This document shows, piece after piece, positions 45,749-57,635 of a DNA stretch of 64,000 nucleotides. The position numbers and the translations under genes were made by a program. The stretch is from Antedon mediterranea. Lineage: Eukaryota; Echinodermata; Crinoidea; Comatulida; Antedonidae. The stretch spans positions 17,421,201-17,485,200 of the forward strand of contig NC_092670.1 of NCBI RefSeq assembly GCF_964355755.1, given 5' to 3'. Position 1 is the stretch's first letter, and the number at the start of each line of letters is the position of its first letter. Below the pieces are notes generated by a model, which did not search any database, was not told the origin of the DNA, and was given only the letters and a program-made list of their open reading frames with translations.

Positions 45749-47100
45749 AGGTAAACAAACACTGTATTTACAGGCAAGGTATAATTTCTTTTTCTTATTA
45801 AAACATTGCTTTTTTAAACGATTTTAATATTGTATATATAATGTTTATAAAATATTTTATTTATAACATGAAACTTAAGCTAAGACCAATATAAATAAAG
45901 GTAAAAAGTCACTTTTCTCCAAGTGACTAGAAGTATGTTTCTTAATCTTGACCAAATTTCAATAAAAAATATAAACTACTCTACTACTAATTAAACATTT
46001 ATAAAGCACCGTTTTGATTCGAGGTAATACTGTAGGTTATGTATGTGTTAATTACTTGAAACTATTACTACTTGAACACTTAGAAAGCACTGGTTCAATG
46101 TGAGGTAAACAAACACTGTAGGTTCCGTATTTACAGGCAAGGTATAATTTCTTTTTCTTATAAAAACATTGCTTTTTTTAAACGATTTTAATATTGTATA
46201 TATAATGTTTATAAAATATTTTAATTATAACATGAAACTTAAGCTAAGACCAATATAAATAAAGGTAAAAAGTCACTTTTCTCCAAGTGACTAGAAGTAT
46301 GTTTCTTAATCTTGACCAAATTTCAATAAAAAATATAAACTACTCTACAACTAATTAAACATTTATAAAGCACCGTTTTGATTCGAGGTAATACTGTAGG
46401 TTATGTATGTGTTAATTACTTGAAACTATTACTACTTGAACACTTAGAAAGCACTGGTTCAATGTGAGGTAAACAAACACTGTAGGTTCCGTATTTACAG
46501 GCAAGGTATAATTTCTTTTTCTTATATAAACATTGCTTTTTTAAACGATTTTAATATTGTATATATAATGTTTATAAAATATTTTATTTATAACATGAAA
46601 CTTAAGCTAAGACCAATATAAATAAAGGTAAAAAGTCACTTTTCTCCAAGTGACTAGAAGTATGTTTCTTAATCTTGACCAAATTTCAATAAAAAATATA
46701 AACTACTCTACTACTAATTAAACATTTATAAAGCACCGTTTTGATTCGAGGTAATACTGTAGGTTATGTATGTGTTAATTACTTGAAACTATTACTACTT
46801 GAACACTTAGAAAGCACTGGTTCAATGTGAGGTAAACAAACACTGTAGGTTCCGTATTTACAGGCAAGATATAATTTCTTTTTTTTATAAAAACATTGCT
46901 TTTTTAAACTATTTTAATACTGATATAATGTATATATTTTATTTATAAAATGAAACTTTAAGCTAAGACCAATATAAATAAAGCTAAAAAGATCACTTTT
47001 CTCCAAGTGACTTTGGACTAAAAATAGGCAAAATTTGGCCTAATTTAAATAAAACTATATACTACTGTACTACAATTAAAGACATTTATAAAGCACCTTT
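45749..47100. repeat. About 360-bp tandem repeats inside the Harbinger element
   Basis: AGGTAAACAAACACTGTA starts copies at 45749, 46103, 46467 and 46830 (spacings 354, 364 and 363). The first three copies are nearly identical (CAAGTGACTAGAAGTATG, GCACCGTTTTGATTCGAGG and so on); the fourth diverges after about 100 bp and ends near 47100. No coding capacity. They lie between the two convergent genes. Confidence 0.9.
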
Positions 47101-47282
47101 TTTACACAAAGAGCACTGTTCTGTATTTTCCTTTTTTTATACAAACTGTTTTATAAGAATATTGCAAAGTGTGTGAAAGAAGAGTACTAGCCAGTAAACA
47201 TAGGCTAGTACAGTAGTAGTAGTATGGCAAGCTTTTTGACACAAAGAGCTACAAATAACAAACTGCGTGATATAAACAGACT

Positions 47283-49200
47283 TTATAATGAAAAATATGT
47301 TGGTGTTTCTTCGGTTGATGTTTGTAACTGTCTTGGTGGTAAAAATTCTGTTGTGCTAGATGACGATGGATGGATTGATGGTGCTTGGGCAACATGTTGT
47401 GAAGTCTGTCTAATGTTATATGGTAGATAATTTGACGAAGAATATGTTGGTGGATGTGGTCTTGGTTGATGTTGTCTTGGTTGCTGTGGTCTTGGTTGAT
47501 GTTGTGTTGGTTGTGTTTGTTGTGTTGGTCGATGTTGTGTTGGTAGCGGTTGTGTTGGTCGATGTTGTGTTGGTTGCTGTGGTCTTGGTCGATGTTGTGG
47601 TGGTTGTGTGAATGTATTATGATGTGGTTGTTGAGGATTGTGCTGTACTATTAATTTAAAAAGGTCCATCATCTGCTTATTATTTTGCTCCGCCATTTCT
47701 GTTGCTCTCTGGTGTTGTTGGGCAGCCATTCTCTCTGAATGGCGGAGAAAACGTTCCTCAGCCTCCCTATCCTGCCTTGCCATTTCTGTTGTGAATGTTT
47801 TTAACACTCTCTCCAGTTTGGTTTTCTTCACCTTTTTTGGGGGTGGTTGAACAACTGAAAAACAAATAAATTGTCAATATCAGCCGAAATTTAATATGGT
47901 GATATGATGTGCTGCCAAAAACTGCATTTCAATAACACTACACACTCATTTCTAAAGCGACACTTACCGACATCAACAGCTTCTGGTGCTACTACTGGCA
48001 CTTCTGCTTGCTCTTCTGGCTCGTGCAATCTCTCCTCCGCTGTGTCCAATTCTACAGCATCACCATCTAATGAATCTGTTGAGCTTTCAATGCTAATTTC
48101 TAGTAAGTAAAATATTCTTAAAATAAAATCATAATACAAAAACTGAAAGAAAGATACTTCCTAATAATTAAGAAATAAACCTGAATTGTAATAAATTAAA
48201 AATATCTTACCAAGGCTTTCATCAACACTAACACCTGTCAATAAAACAATAATAAAAATTTTTCATAAAAATGTACTACAATGTACTGTATTTATATGGT
48301 TTGTAAAATATTTATTTCTGACACAAATTAATATAACATTAAAAGTAGAACCCCAGAAATCATTACACTATCAAGAATCAAAAATTTTGTTCTACCTTTC
48401 TTCAATCATACAGTGTTGTAGGCAAACAACATTTTACAGTAATTGTTTTTCTCATACGTTCCTCCGTTCAAGAGTTACGATATTTAATTAACATGTTGTC
48501 CTGAAATCCCCTGAAAATTAGTACTGTATTGTTGTTTCTGTTGGTTACGCCTCGTTACACGGCATTGTTTGTCATCGATCGATGAAAAACAACATCGATC
48601 TTCCGTTTCGTGAACATTTCTCGTATGATTTAAACAAAATATTTATAAACAATTTTTTTATTGCCTAAAACGCTAAATACATCGAAAAAACAGTGTGGTG
48701 TAATAATAAGGCCTTTGGCTAAGCCTAGGTGGGGCACTGCTGCGCACGTGTTTCACCACCGTTTTATCGCCGTACTAAACGACTACTAGGCTACCTTGGT
48801 TTACTGGCTAGTTATTTTCCCCTACTAGTCCTATGTACTCACCATCATCATCATCATCATCATTTGTTTCTACCACTGGTCTACCCGCTTCCATGACATG
48901 TGGGGGATCGTGCATGGCACGATCTCCAAGAATGGCATCTAGTTCATCGTAGAAGGGGCAGGTAATCCTGTCATTACCTGATCTGCTATTGTGGTCCTTT
49001 GTAGAAGTATACGTACGTCGCACCCTTTTCAATTTGCTCGTCACTTGAGCAGCCGATATTGTTAAGTCAAACTCCTCTTTCACACGCTTTACAATATTTT
49101 TGTAAACATGTGAGTCTTTCCGACTCCCAGCCAGCCTCCCCCTCATCTTTTCCTCTCCCCAGAGATTGATTACGAACCTCGTAATTGCATCGGTCCACAT
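47283..49200 (-). CDS. Harbinger Myb/SANT-like DNA-binding protein, four exons
   Basis: Exons 49200-48843, 48234-48211 (24 nt), 48099-47968 and 47854-47283 join in frame to 361 aa. The first exon encodes a Myb/SANT-like trihelix domain: MWTDAITRFVINLWGEE at the start, KRVKEEFDLTISAAQVTSKL in the middle and ITCPFYDELDAILG at the end. An Asp run follows. The middle is acidic; then comes a Lys-rich stretch (PPPKKVKKTKLERV, a possible nuclear signal), a coiled-coil-like Glu/Gln/Met region, and a Gln/Pro/His-rich low-complexity block of QHRPRPQQP-type repeats. In Harbinger elements such a protein brings the transposase to the nucleus and to the ends of the element. The small 24-nt exon is inferred from phase and its perfect splice signals. 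Confidence 0.85.
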
Positions 49201-49546
49201 TTTGTATTTTTAGTACTCACTAATAGAATAGTAAAAGAGAAATAAAATATTCGCGCGGTTTTGACTGCGAGTTGACCACAATCGACCCAGTTCAGCAGAG
49301 TTCAGTTTTTGGGGTCAAATTGAGACCGCGATTGTGTTGCAGCTAAAAATTGCTCCACGGAAACCGGTTTCAGAACGGTTCTTTGCGATCGAGACCGCAA
49401 TCAATTGGGGTTTTTGAAACCGTTTTTAAGATCGGTTCTTTTTTGTGGTTTTTTGTGGGGACCCATTTCTGCTGGCAAGAAAAAACCGTTCTTGAAAAGA
49501 ACGGTATTCAAAACCGTATTCTCTGCTCTATAGAAACAGGCCCTTA

Positions 49547-52500
49547 GTCGGTCCTGTCTGGAGTAGCTAATATACATAATGTTTTTTTTTAGATTTACAG
49601 TAGAATTCCCAATGGGGTAGAATCAAAGTGTCCCCTGAATACGGGTACCCAAAGGAGTTCTAATATTTTAAAAGCAAATGTAGGTAAACTCCGGGTTTAT
49701 AATACTCAATACTGTAGGCCTAATTTGAATGCAATTACGTAACATAAACAAGATTTACGTATGTGACGCTGAGGGCGTAAATCCAGCGGTCCAATTACAA
49801 TTACGACATTTTCCTTTCTGGAGAATTTCGAGAAAAATATTCAATTATAAGTCTGTAAAAAACGTTTATTTTATTTCTTGTTGCTTTACAATAAAAAAAC
49901 AGAATGTAATACATAAAAGTAAGTAAAATGAAAGTTATCGTAATATGTTTAACAACCTATGAGAAAGATATAATTGATCATTTTAAAAGAGGGATTATCC
50001 TACTAGTTTTGTAGTTCGTAATAGGCTAGGCCTAGGCTAGGCGGCTACTGTAATCTCTCAGTCTCAGCAGTCAAAAAGTAGGTAGGCGCGGCCAACCAAG
50101 CATTAATATCACACCGGAAGGTTGGTGAAGTAGGTCTAGCTACCTGTAGATAGAGATGGTGGCTACACAATCCCCACCATGATTATACTCAGGCTAGCCT
50201 AAGTAGCTAGTAGTATTGTTTTATCACATTGGTGGGAATTAATTGTAGTAAGTTTTAATATTATTGTATTGATGATTCTCATTTTATTACGGTAAATTTA
50301 AAAAAAAGTCAGTTTAATTTTAATTAATATAATTATCTGTAATACGGTTTATTGCAAATAGCTTGATTTCGCGAGGAACGTCATTACACAATGCATGATG
50401 GAAAGGGTTAGGGAGCAAACGTCAAAACGCATACATAAAAACAACAAATCATGTATGTGCGAGTTGTGACATTTGCTCCCAAACCCTTTCCATCATGCGT
50501 CGCGCACGCTATTTGCAGAGCCATATATATAAACAGTTATGGCAAACAAATGTATAACATTCACAAGGCTTTAAATATCAAATTTAATATCAAAACAATC
50601 AATTTGTTTAAAGTTTTTGTTTTTTAAGATAATAACGAAATCATAAAGTTAAACTGCGAACATGATGTTAAACAACAAAATGTAAAAACAATGCATTAAC
50701 TATAGAGAATCACTGTACAAACAAAACGCGCACAGCCAGAGCCGTTCCGAAATTGCTATTGTTGTTTAAAATCATGTTTGTAGTAACTTTATGATTTTAT
50801 TATCATTTAAAAAAAAACCTTTTAAACAAATTGATTGTTTTGATATTAAATTCGATAGTTAAAGCCTTTTGAATGTTATACATCTTTAAAACAAAAGACT
50901 CAACTCCACACTCTACATAGGAATAGTTGGACACAAACACGGCTTCTAATCCATTCAAAGTCGTAACTCTTTATATATGGCTCTGGCTATTTGCGATAAA
51001 CCTTATGGGTGCAATGTTAAAGTTAACCTATGAATGATTGAAAGGATCAACAATTTCCAAAGGGTGTGTGGTGGCAGATTCTGAAGGTGGGTGTTGCCAC
51101 CACCCATCTCAGCAGGATCACATCCATTAGAAAGTGAAGGGCTGTTAGAACAAAACACAATTCAATGCATTGAATAAGGATTAAAGTCCTTGATAGAAGT
51201 TCATTGTTTTGACCTTGGGGTCATTTGACAACAATAGGAAGTGCATGGACCAGCATGTTGATCACATGTATAAACAAAGCAGAACATGTCACTTTTGCTG
51301 TACTAGGGTTGTATGATAGTTTTTACTGGTGGTTGTGTTGTATTACTTGTCTGATAGCAATGTTCAGATAATAATAGGTGTCAAATATACTGTCAACAAT
51401 TGTAAATCCTTGAACAAAGTAGTCTGATGTCAGTATATTTCATCTGAGCCTTGCATGTTGATCACATGACACAAATAAGGTACAGTATTATTAGGTTTAT
51501 CCAGGGAGTTTTAAAATAATATTTTAAAAGTTCTCCCTAGTTTATCTATCAATATAGTATCAAGGATAAAGGTAATCTATTCTATGGGATTAATTGGACA
51601 AGCTGGCAACAATAGGAAATCCTTGTATGTTGATTTAGTAAACAAAGTAGGGTAGCTTCAGTGTAGTTTCTCGTTTCATAATCAAGGTAAAACAGAGCAA
51701 AAAAAACTGTACATTTAAATTCTGGAAAAATAACTTTTTTACTCTAAGCTAGGGATTATCCAGTAACAATAGGAGAATCTGTTCAAGGCCCAACATGTTG
51801 GTCACATGAAGGAAAATGGATATTTTTTAATTTTATGAAGACTAAAATACACTCAAAGAGATGGAGTATATACAGTACATAAAATACTGACTGAGTCGAA
51901 TGGACAATGATTTAATTAATTTCTTCTGTTCTGTAACAATTAATATTCTGATGATCACATACAAAAGGTAGGATCGAGTAATTAAAAAGTGATAGTGCTG
52001 CTGTAACAAATATAACAGAATAAATTGTACCTGCAAAATAATTGCTTTTTTCCTTATAACTTTGGTTCATCTGGCAACTAGTTTCATGTTGATTTTTAAG
52101 CTTAGGAAAACAAATTATTATTTTGTTAACCCGAATGGGGCCTGAAAACATTGTGCTGAAGGGTTTTTGTTTAAATGTGGTTGCAGTAACTGCAGTAGAA
52201 TACTTTTAACATTCATTTATTTTTTGTTTTGCAAACATCCAACCATAAATTTATTTTTTAAAACTTATTTATAGAGGGTGGCCCTAAACAGCATATGCTG
52301 ACATTGACAATGAAGGAACCCTCATTGAATTGTACCCAGAACCCCGGATTTATAAGGTTAAACATGTAATCAATAATCTCTTAGATATGAATCATCTCTG
52401 TTCAAGTAGCTTTATTTCATTTGCTGTATCTTGTAAGCTTTTTCCCTTCACCCCTGGGAAACTGCAGTGTACAGTCATTCATGCGATGTATCTCATTGGC

Positions 52501-52734
52501 TAATTCAGTTCTAAATCGTTATTCCGTTGTCAATGTATTATGATCATTTAAGGTCATCATGGAAAAATTAGTCATTATTTAAGTTAGACTGAATTACTGT
52601 AGTATTTCTTTTATGATAACATTTATTTATTTCTAAATTAAGTAATGTAGCTCTAATAGAACACTAAATTGTATTTTCCAGTGTTATGTTCAATTGAAAA
52701 TAAAACTTATTTTCCCATTTTTCCAATTTTTCAG
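49547..52734. other. Repeat-rich intergenic stretch upstream of IP6K
   Basis: No protein-coding gene recognised. It begins with Ig-array flank sequence (GTCGGTCCTGTCTGGAGTAG), then AT-rich DNA, a nested fold-back element (50346-51002) and further AT-rich sequence. AACAATAGGA and ATGTTGATCACATG words recur loosely between 51200 and 51800, possibly a decayed repeat. A 5' UTR exon of the kinase begins at 52735. Confidence 0.5.
50346..51002. mobile_element. Fold-back element with a nested hairpin
   Basis: Outer ends GGTTTATTGCAAATAGC and GCTATTTGCGATAAACC are inverted. Next inside, GAGCCATATATATAAA (50518) pairs with TTTATATATGGCTC (about 50970). Longer arms at 50560-50690 and 50750-50890 share AATTTAATATCAAAACAATC, ATTTGTTTAAA, and ATCATAAAGTTA blocks as reverse complements. 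Within the left arm, between AAATAGC and CTATTTGC, sits a separate hairpin (about 50371-50510) with arms GCATGATGGAAAGGGTT and AACCCTTTCCATCATGC (few mismatches). No coding capacity. This is a younger MITE inside an older palindromic element. Confidence 0.8.
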
Positions 52735-52842
52735 ATAAACGTAGGCGGAGGAAGAAGAGGATAGACAATTACGAATAGGTTGTAAATTTAGAGAATCAGG
52801 ATAACAAGACACCAAGTACTATAGTGAAACGAACCAACCAGG

Positions 52843-55800
52843 ATGGGCTGGGATAAGGTGCAAAAGGAAGGCAGTGGACAAGTGTTGAGTCCATTTTTGT
52901 TTCAAGTTGGTGGCCATAATAGTGTACTTAAATACAATGAGAATACACTATGCAAACCATTGAGTGTTAGGGAACACCAGTTCTATCAAACTCTACCAGA
53001 GGATCTCATGTGCTTTGTGCCTCAATACAAAGGTAAGTTAATACACCTACTACCACTGGGCCTTGATAAGGTGTGTGCATATCTCCACTAACAGTTCCCA
53101 GTGGCAGTAGTCATCAATCACACTTGGCTAATAAAAGGGAAAAATAAACAAATTTAAAATGCTCATACTGTATCTAGTTGAATACCACTTTTAATGAAAT
53201 CCTGAAATAGTTGGCTTACTGTAAGTGAACGAATATTTTATTTTATTTGGTTTCAACATAACATTACAAGACAATTATATGAATACAAACAATTTACAAG
53301 CAAATACATAAGAAACCAAGGATAGCCCATAAAGTGGAAAGAAAAATCAACTTAATTCCAATGGGGTCCTTTGTACTGATGTGAATAGTATTGATGTGAT
53401 TGATGAATATGGTCACTGGTATACTAGGATAAACCTACTGTATAAAGAGGGAAAGTATTAAGATATACTGCAAGGACCTTAGTTGGGATGACACTGCCCT
53501 CCTTCTAGTAAAAATTGGCAGTGTGTATACAGTACGGAAATGCATACAAAAAGTAATTATATTTGAAAGTAACAATGTGAATTTTGTGTTCAGTTATAAA
53601 GTATCTACAGAAAATTTCTAGAGCTAGAAAACAAAGATTCTGTGCTTTAATAACAGATAACTACGGCCTTATATACTGTACTGTAATTGAAACGATTGAT
53701 AATGATACTGGTGTTCTGTACTCACTACCTTATCAATATCAGATGCAAGCTGATGCACATTGATTGAAAGTTTCTATTTATAGGAATTGACCTTTACAAA
53801 TTGTGTAGAAATCTATGAGTTATCAGGCATCTAATTAAATTGAATTGCATACCAAATTTTAAGCTGTTTACTGTGTATCCTCATACCATTAAAGATAATG
53901 ATTTATTTATATTAATTTTATTTAAAATTAATAAGCTTACCAATACAGTCAACTCTCCCAATACTGGACAGAACCAGATTTTCTTGAGGTCCAAAAGGTC
54001 CTAAATTTATTTTTACCATTAAAAACACTTAACGAATACCACATTTTTCAGAAAACTAGACATATTAGGCTAGCATAAGGATGTCTAGTATTGGGAGAGT
54101 TGACTGTATAGTCTGGCTGCACCAACTTCATTTTCACCAATCTTTCATATAATAATAATATGTTCTGTAACTTTTAGGTATTGCATATGTGTCTAGAGAG
54201 GAAGGTAAAGATGGCGTAGTCCATCTAAAGGCGTACACAGACATGAGAAGGTCGTTATCGTCTGACAACTCTCCCAATAGCAGTGGTGAGGCTGCAGAAG
54301 AAGATGATCATGCCAGAGCGTATCATCCAACAAATAGAGGCTCTCTTAGAAGAAATAATCATAGGTAAGAAGGGGATGAGTAATTAAGTTAAAGAAGCAT
54401 GAATGTACTGTAATTAGAAGTCTAGAGGTGTGTGCCAAGAGTTAATAGTGTGAGTGGGGAATAACTCACTTTCAGTTAAGTTATCTCTTACCCATGACTC
54501 TTGAGGACGTATAAAGTATATTGATCGAAACGTCGAGAAGCCCAACAGTTCTTTTCAGAACTAGATATACACGTAGTGTATCGTAAACTTTTATTTGTCA
54601 ACATACGATTTCGCCATGCAAACCAGACAATAAATTTTGTTGTAAAGTTGTAAATTGTTTTTTGTTATTTACGTTAGATTACCAAAGAATAATAGTCGTA
54701 GAACTCTTCTAAAAGAAGCTGAAACAAGTTTTGTAGAAGATGTTTCTGAGTTTCATCATGGTCAGAATCATCAGCGAGGAGGAGGAGAAGGCAACCTGTT
54801 TAGTCAGAAGTTGCATAGACAACAGATAGCTAAGATGCATAATCGCTCTGAACAATGCAGCTATGAAAGTATCCTTCTGAATAATGGGAATAGTGTATTT
54901 ATTTACTACTCTGCTTTTTTATGTGATTTTTTTTGTACCCCCCCCCCCCAAAAAAAAAAACATGAAAAATTAAGTTTAATTAAAAATTAAATTCAACCAA
55001 AAACCCATTGGCTGGCAAACAATTTGACTATTTTTTGCTCTAAATTACAGTTTTTTCAGGTAAATATATTTTTTTTCAATCAAATTTTTGGTCAAATTGA
55101 ATATGTATTTTGTAGCATTAAAATGGCATATTCAGCCAAAAATGTTTTAAGAATTATTTTTTCACAGGGACAATACATCCTTAACCAAATTCAGTATATA
55201 CATATAAAAATAATTGTCTGTTTTCCCCTCCCTTAACAAATTTTGGAGCAGCGTGACATTTGTTACTATTATTCATTACATTTTTGTATCATATGGATCA
55301 TTGCATAGTTTGTTAATATTGACTGATCTTTTACGATGATTGTTATTCTCATGTCTTACACATCACAATATTTTATTTTAAAAAAAAGTTATAATCTTAA
55401 CCAAACGTTTTCAGAATTCATACTCTTAGAGAATGTAGTGTTTAAATTTGTGACTCCCTCCATTCTGGACCTAAAGATGGGGGTTCAAACTTACTTAGGT
55501 GACGAACCTGAAGAGAAAAGACTATCACACATAAGAAAGGCTGAGACAAGCACATCAGCTAAACTTGGTGTTAGGATATGTGGCATGAAGGTATGTTTCA
55601 TACATTCCCCTCTATAGAAAGTTTGTCTGGCCGATACCATCACCAAATCATGTTTTTGCCACATCAATCTTTTATATAGCACAACATAATATTGGTAAGG
55701 TTATGATTACATTACCGAAACTCAGCTCTGTGAGAATCAGTAAAGGGCTTTTGAGACTTTACACAAAAATAAACTTTTTTGATCTTTTTTTTATATAAGA

Positions 55801-56630
55801 TTTTAAACCAATATAATTTGTATGCATTTCGCCTTATTTCAAGAGGGTTGACCTGCCAGCATGAGCTGGCTTTATGGGGCCCTCAACAATACAATGTGAT
55901 TTAAAAGAATCGCCCAATACAAGGCTTTCTGAGAACCGCCAACCAAGGGTGTATGTAAGTAAAATTGAATACCCAATTCATTCATTCATCTTTTTATTTC
56001 GGAATACCATGATTACATTATATATCTGTTGTGTGCTAACACCATTTAAGGTAGAATATCCGAACATAAAAACACAACAAGAAAACACATGAGTCGAGGT
56101 TTAGAAATTAAGAAATAATTGTAGATTAAAAAAAATAAGAAAACTATCCACAAATTTACGTACATGAAAGGAAGCAATGAATAATACAAATTGTTTTTTC
56201 TCAGGTTTATCGTGCAGATTCTAGATCATACATGTTTTGGGATAAATATTACGGACGTAAATTAACAGAAGAAGGATTCAGGAATGCAATCATGCAATTC
56301 CTATTCAACGGTTACCAAATACAAGTAGACGTAATCCCTGTAATACTTGATAAACTAAGAGACTTAAAAACTGCGCTTGAAAACCAAAACACTTACCGCT
56401 TCTATAGCAGTTCTCTATTACTTATGTACAATGCTCAAAATGATGCCACAAGCTCACTGGCGGATGAAGTCGATGTCCGAATGATTGATTTTGAAAAGAC
56501 TACTCACGGTCAGATGGGCTTATGTATTCATGAAGGACCGGATCAAGGGTTTATTTATGGTTTAAATAATCTTATTGACACATTTAGAGACATGTACCAA
56601 AGTTTACTTCATCACAAAGTTCAACATTAA
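52843..56630 (+). CDS. IP6K: Inositol hexakisphosphate kinase, five coding exons
   Basis: Exons 52843-53032, 54178-54364, 54678-54868, 55415-55590 and 56205-56630 join in frame to 389 aa; the first exon begins in 5' UTR at 52735. The N-terminus (PFLFQVGGHNSVLKYNENTL, then KPLSVREHQFYQTLP) matches the IP6K family. The inositol-phosphate kinase signature PxxxDxKxG is PSILDLKMG (D208, K210). The SSLL motif is at about 317-320, and the metal-binding IDF is at 342-344. Between them lies the family's STSAKLGVRICGMKVY. IP6Ks phosphorylate InsP6 to 5-InsP7 in the cytosol and nucleus. Oddity: the family usually has IDFA after VRM; here it is IDFEKTTHGQ. The segment coded by exons 2-3 is low-complexity, as in other members. 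Animal paralogues IP6K1-3 cannot be told apart here. Confidence 0.92.
53946..54106. mobile_element. 161-bp MITE with pogo/Tc1-like ends in IP6K intron 1
   Basis: TIRs of about 26 bp: CAGTCAACTCTCCCAATACT then GGACA, and the inverse TGTC then TAGTATTGGGAGAGTTGACTG. They are flanked by TA on both sides (53944-53945 and 54107-54108), the target duplication of the Tc1/mariner/pogo group. No coding capacity. Confidence 0.85.
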
Positions 56631-57595
56631 CAATTGATATAAAAAAAACTTCTTTTTTTTATAACAGTTTATTGTTATATCAAGATAATGTAATTAGTCT
56701 GTAATTAAATAGATACATTTTTAAAATAACAATTAAAAACCAATTACAAAAAAAAGTTATTTTTATTTTCGATCCAAATTTAACATTTTAATTTCACTGC
56801 CTTGAATTAGCCATTGATTTGTTACATATTTTGTTATTTTATTATTTTTCATTTAATTTTTTTTTTAGTTATCTTCACAATATTTAGAGTAATTATTTTC
56901 CATGTTTTTTAAGAACTTGTAATTATGTAAATTAAATCCTATTTTTAAATAGTTTTCATAAGTTGTATACATTTTGAATATAAAAGCTAACCATAAAATA
57001 CTATTATTAATGTGTGTGTGTTTAAATTAAATAATTGCAACTATTATTCTCATTAGAAATTACCATGCTAACATTGTAGAATAATAACAGTGCTTTATAC
57101 AGGGCAACATTTGGGTAGTTGCAGGTTAGTAAGTTTTGTGAGCATGCTCAGATGTTTGTTATGCGCTGTTGCTATCAATACATTTAGTTCATTATTGTAT
57201 TACTTTAATCTTCTATTTTGCACAGCAAGAATGTATAATACATTTTGTTATTAAGTAGATTGATTCTGTTAACTTGGTACAGTATATCATTATCTTCAAA
57301 ATTTAAAATAAACTTGGTTGCAACTCATGGTAAATCACAATGCGCAGCTGCATTAAAATTAAATAGCATTAGTGCTGCAACTTGTAATCTATCTGTCAAT
57401 TGCATCAATGCCTGACTTAGTTATATAGTAGTAATCTAAAAACATCAGTTATATTGTAGAGTTTATTCATGCATTTGTTAGTAAGTTGCCATAATCACTA
57501 GTACAAGTTTTTATTAAGTTTGGTAGCTTTTTTGAGTTGCAGAATTCATTATTACATATTCAGAGTACTGAAGTACTGTAGTATCATTCTTATTT

Positions 57596-57635
<40 letters not shown>

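Larger units (their letters stand above)
43233..49543. mobile_element. Complete Harbinger/PIF DNA transposon, 6.3 kb
   Basis: Termini are GGGCCTGTTTCTAT and its exact reverse complement ATAGAAACAGGCCC. The target duplication TTA is at 43230-43232 and 49544-49546. The element carries two intact, convergent multi-exon genes: a HARBI1-type transposase (plus) and a Myb/SANT-like protein (minus). Near both ends, GAAACCGGTTTC and AAGAACGGTTTT words repeat, as expected of transposase-binding sites. The interior contains a 90-bp palindrome and about 360-bp tandem repeats. The flanks join to match the paralogous sequence near 42010-42040, supporting the boundaries. Confidence 0.92.

Noticed and set aside
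47420-47611. Valine-rich frame on the plus strand
   Set aside because: It is the reverse shadow of the Gln/Pro/His repeat of the Harbinger Myb-like protein.
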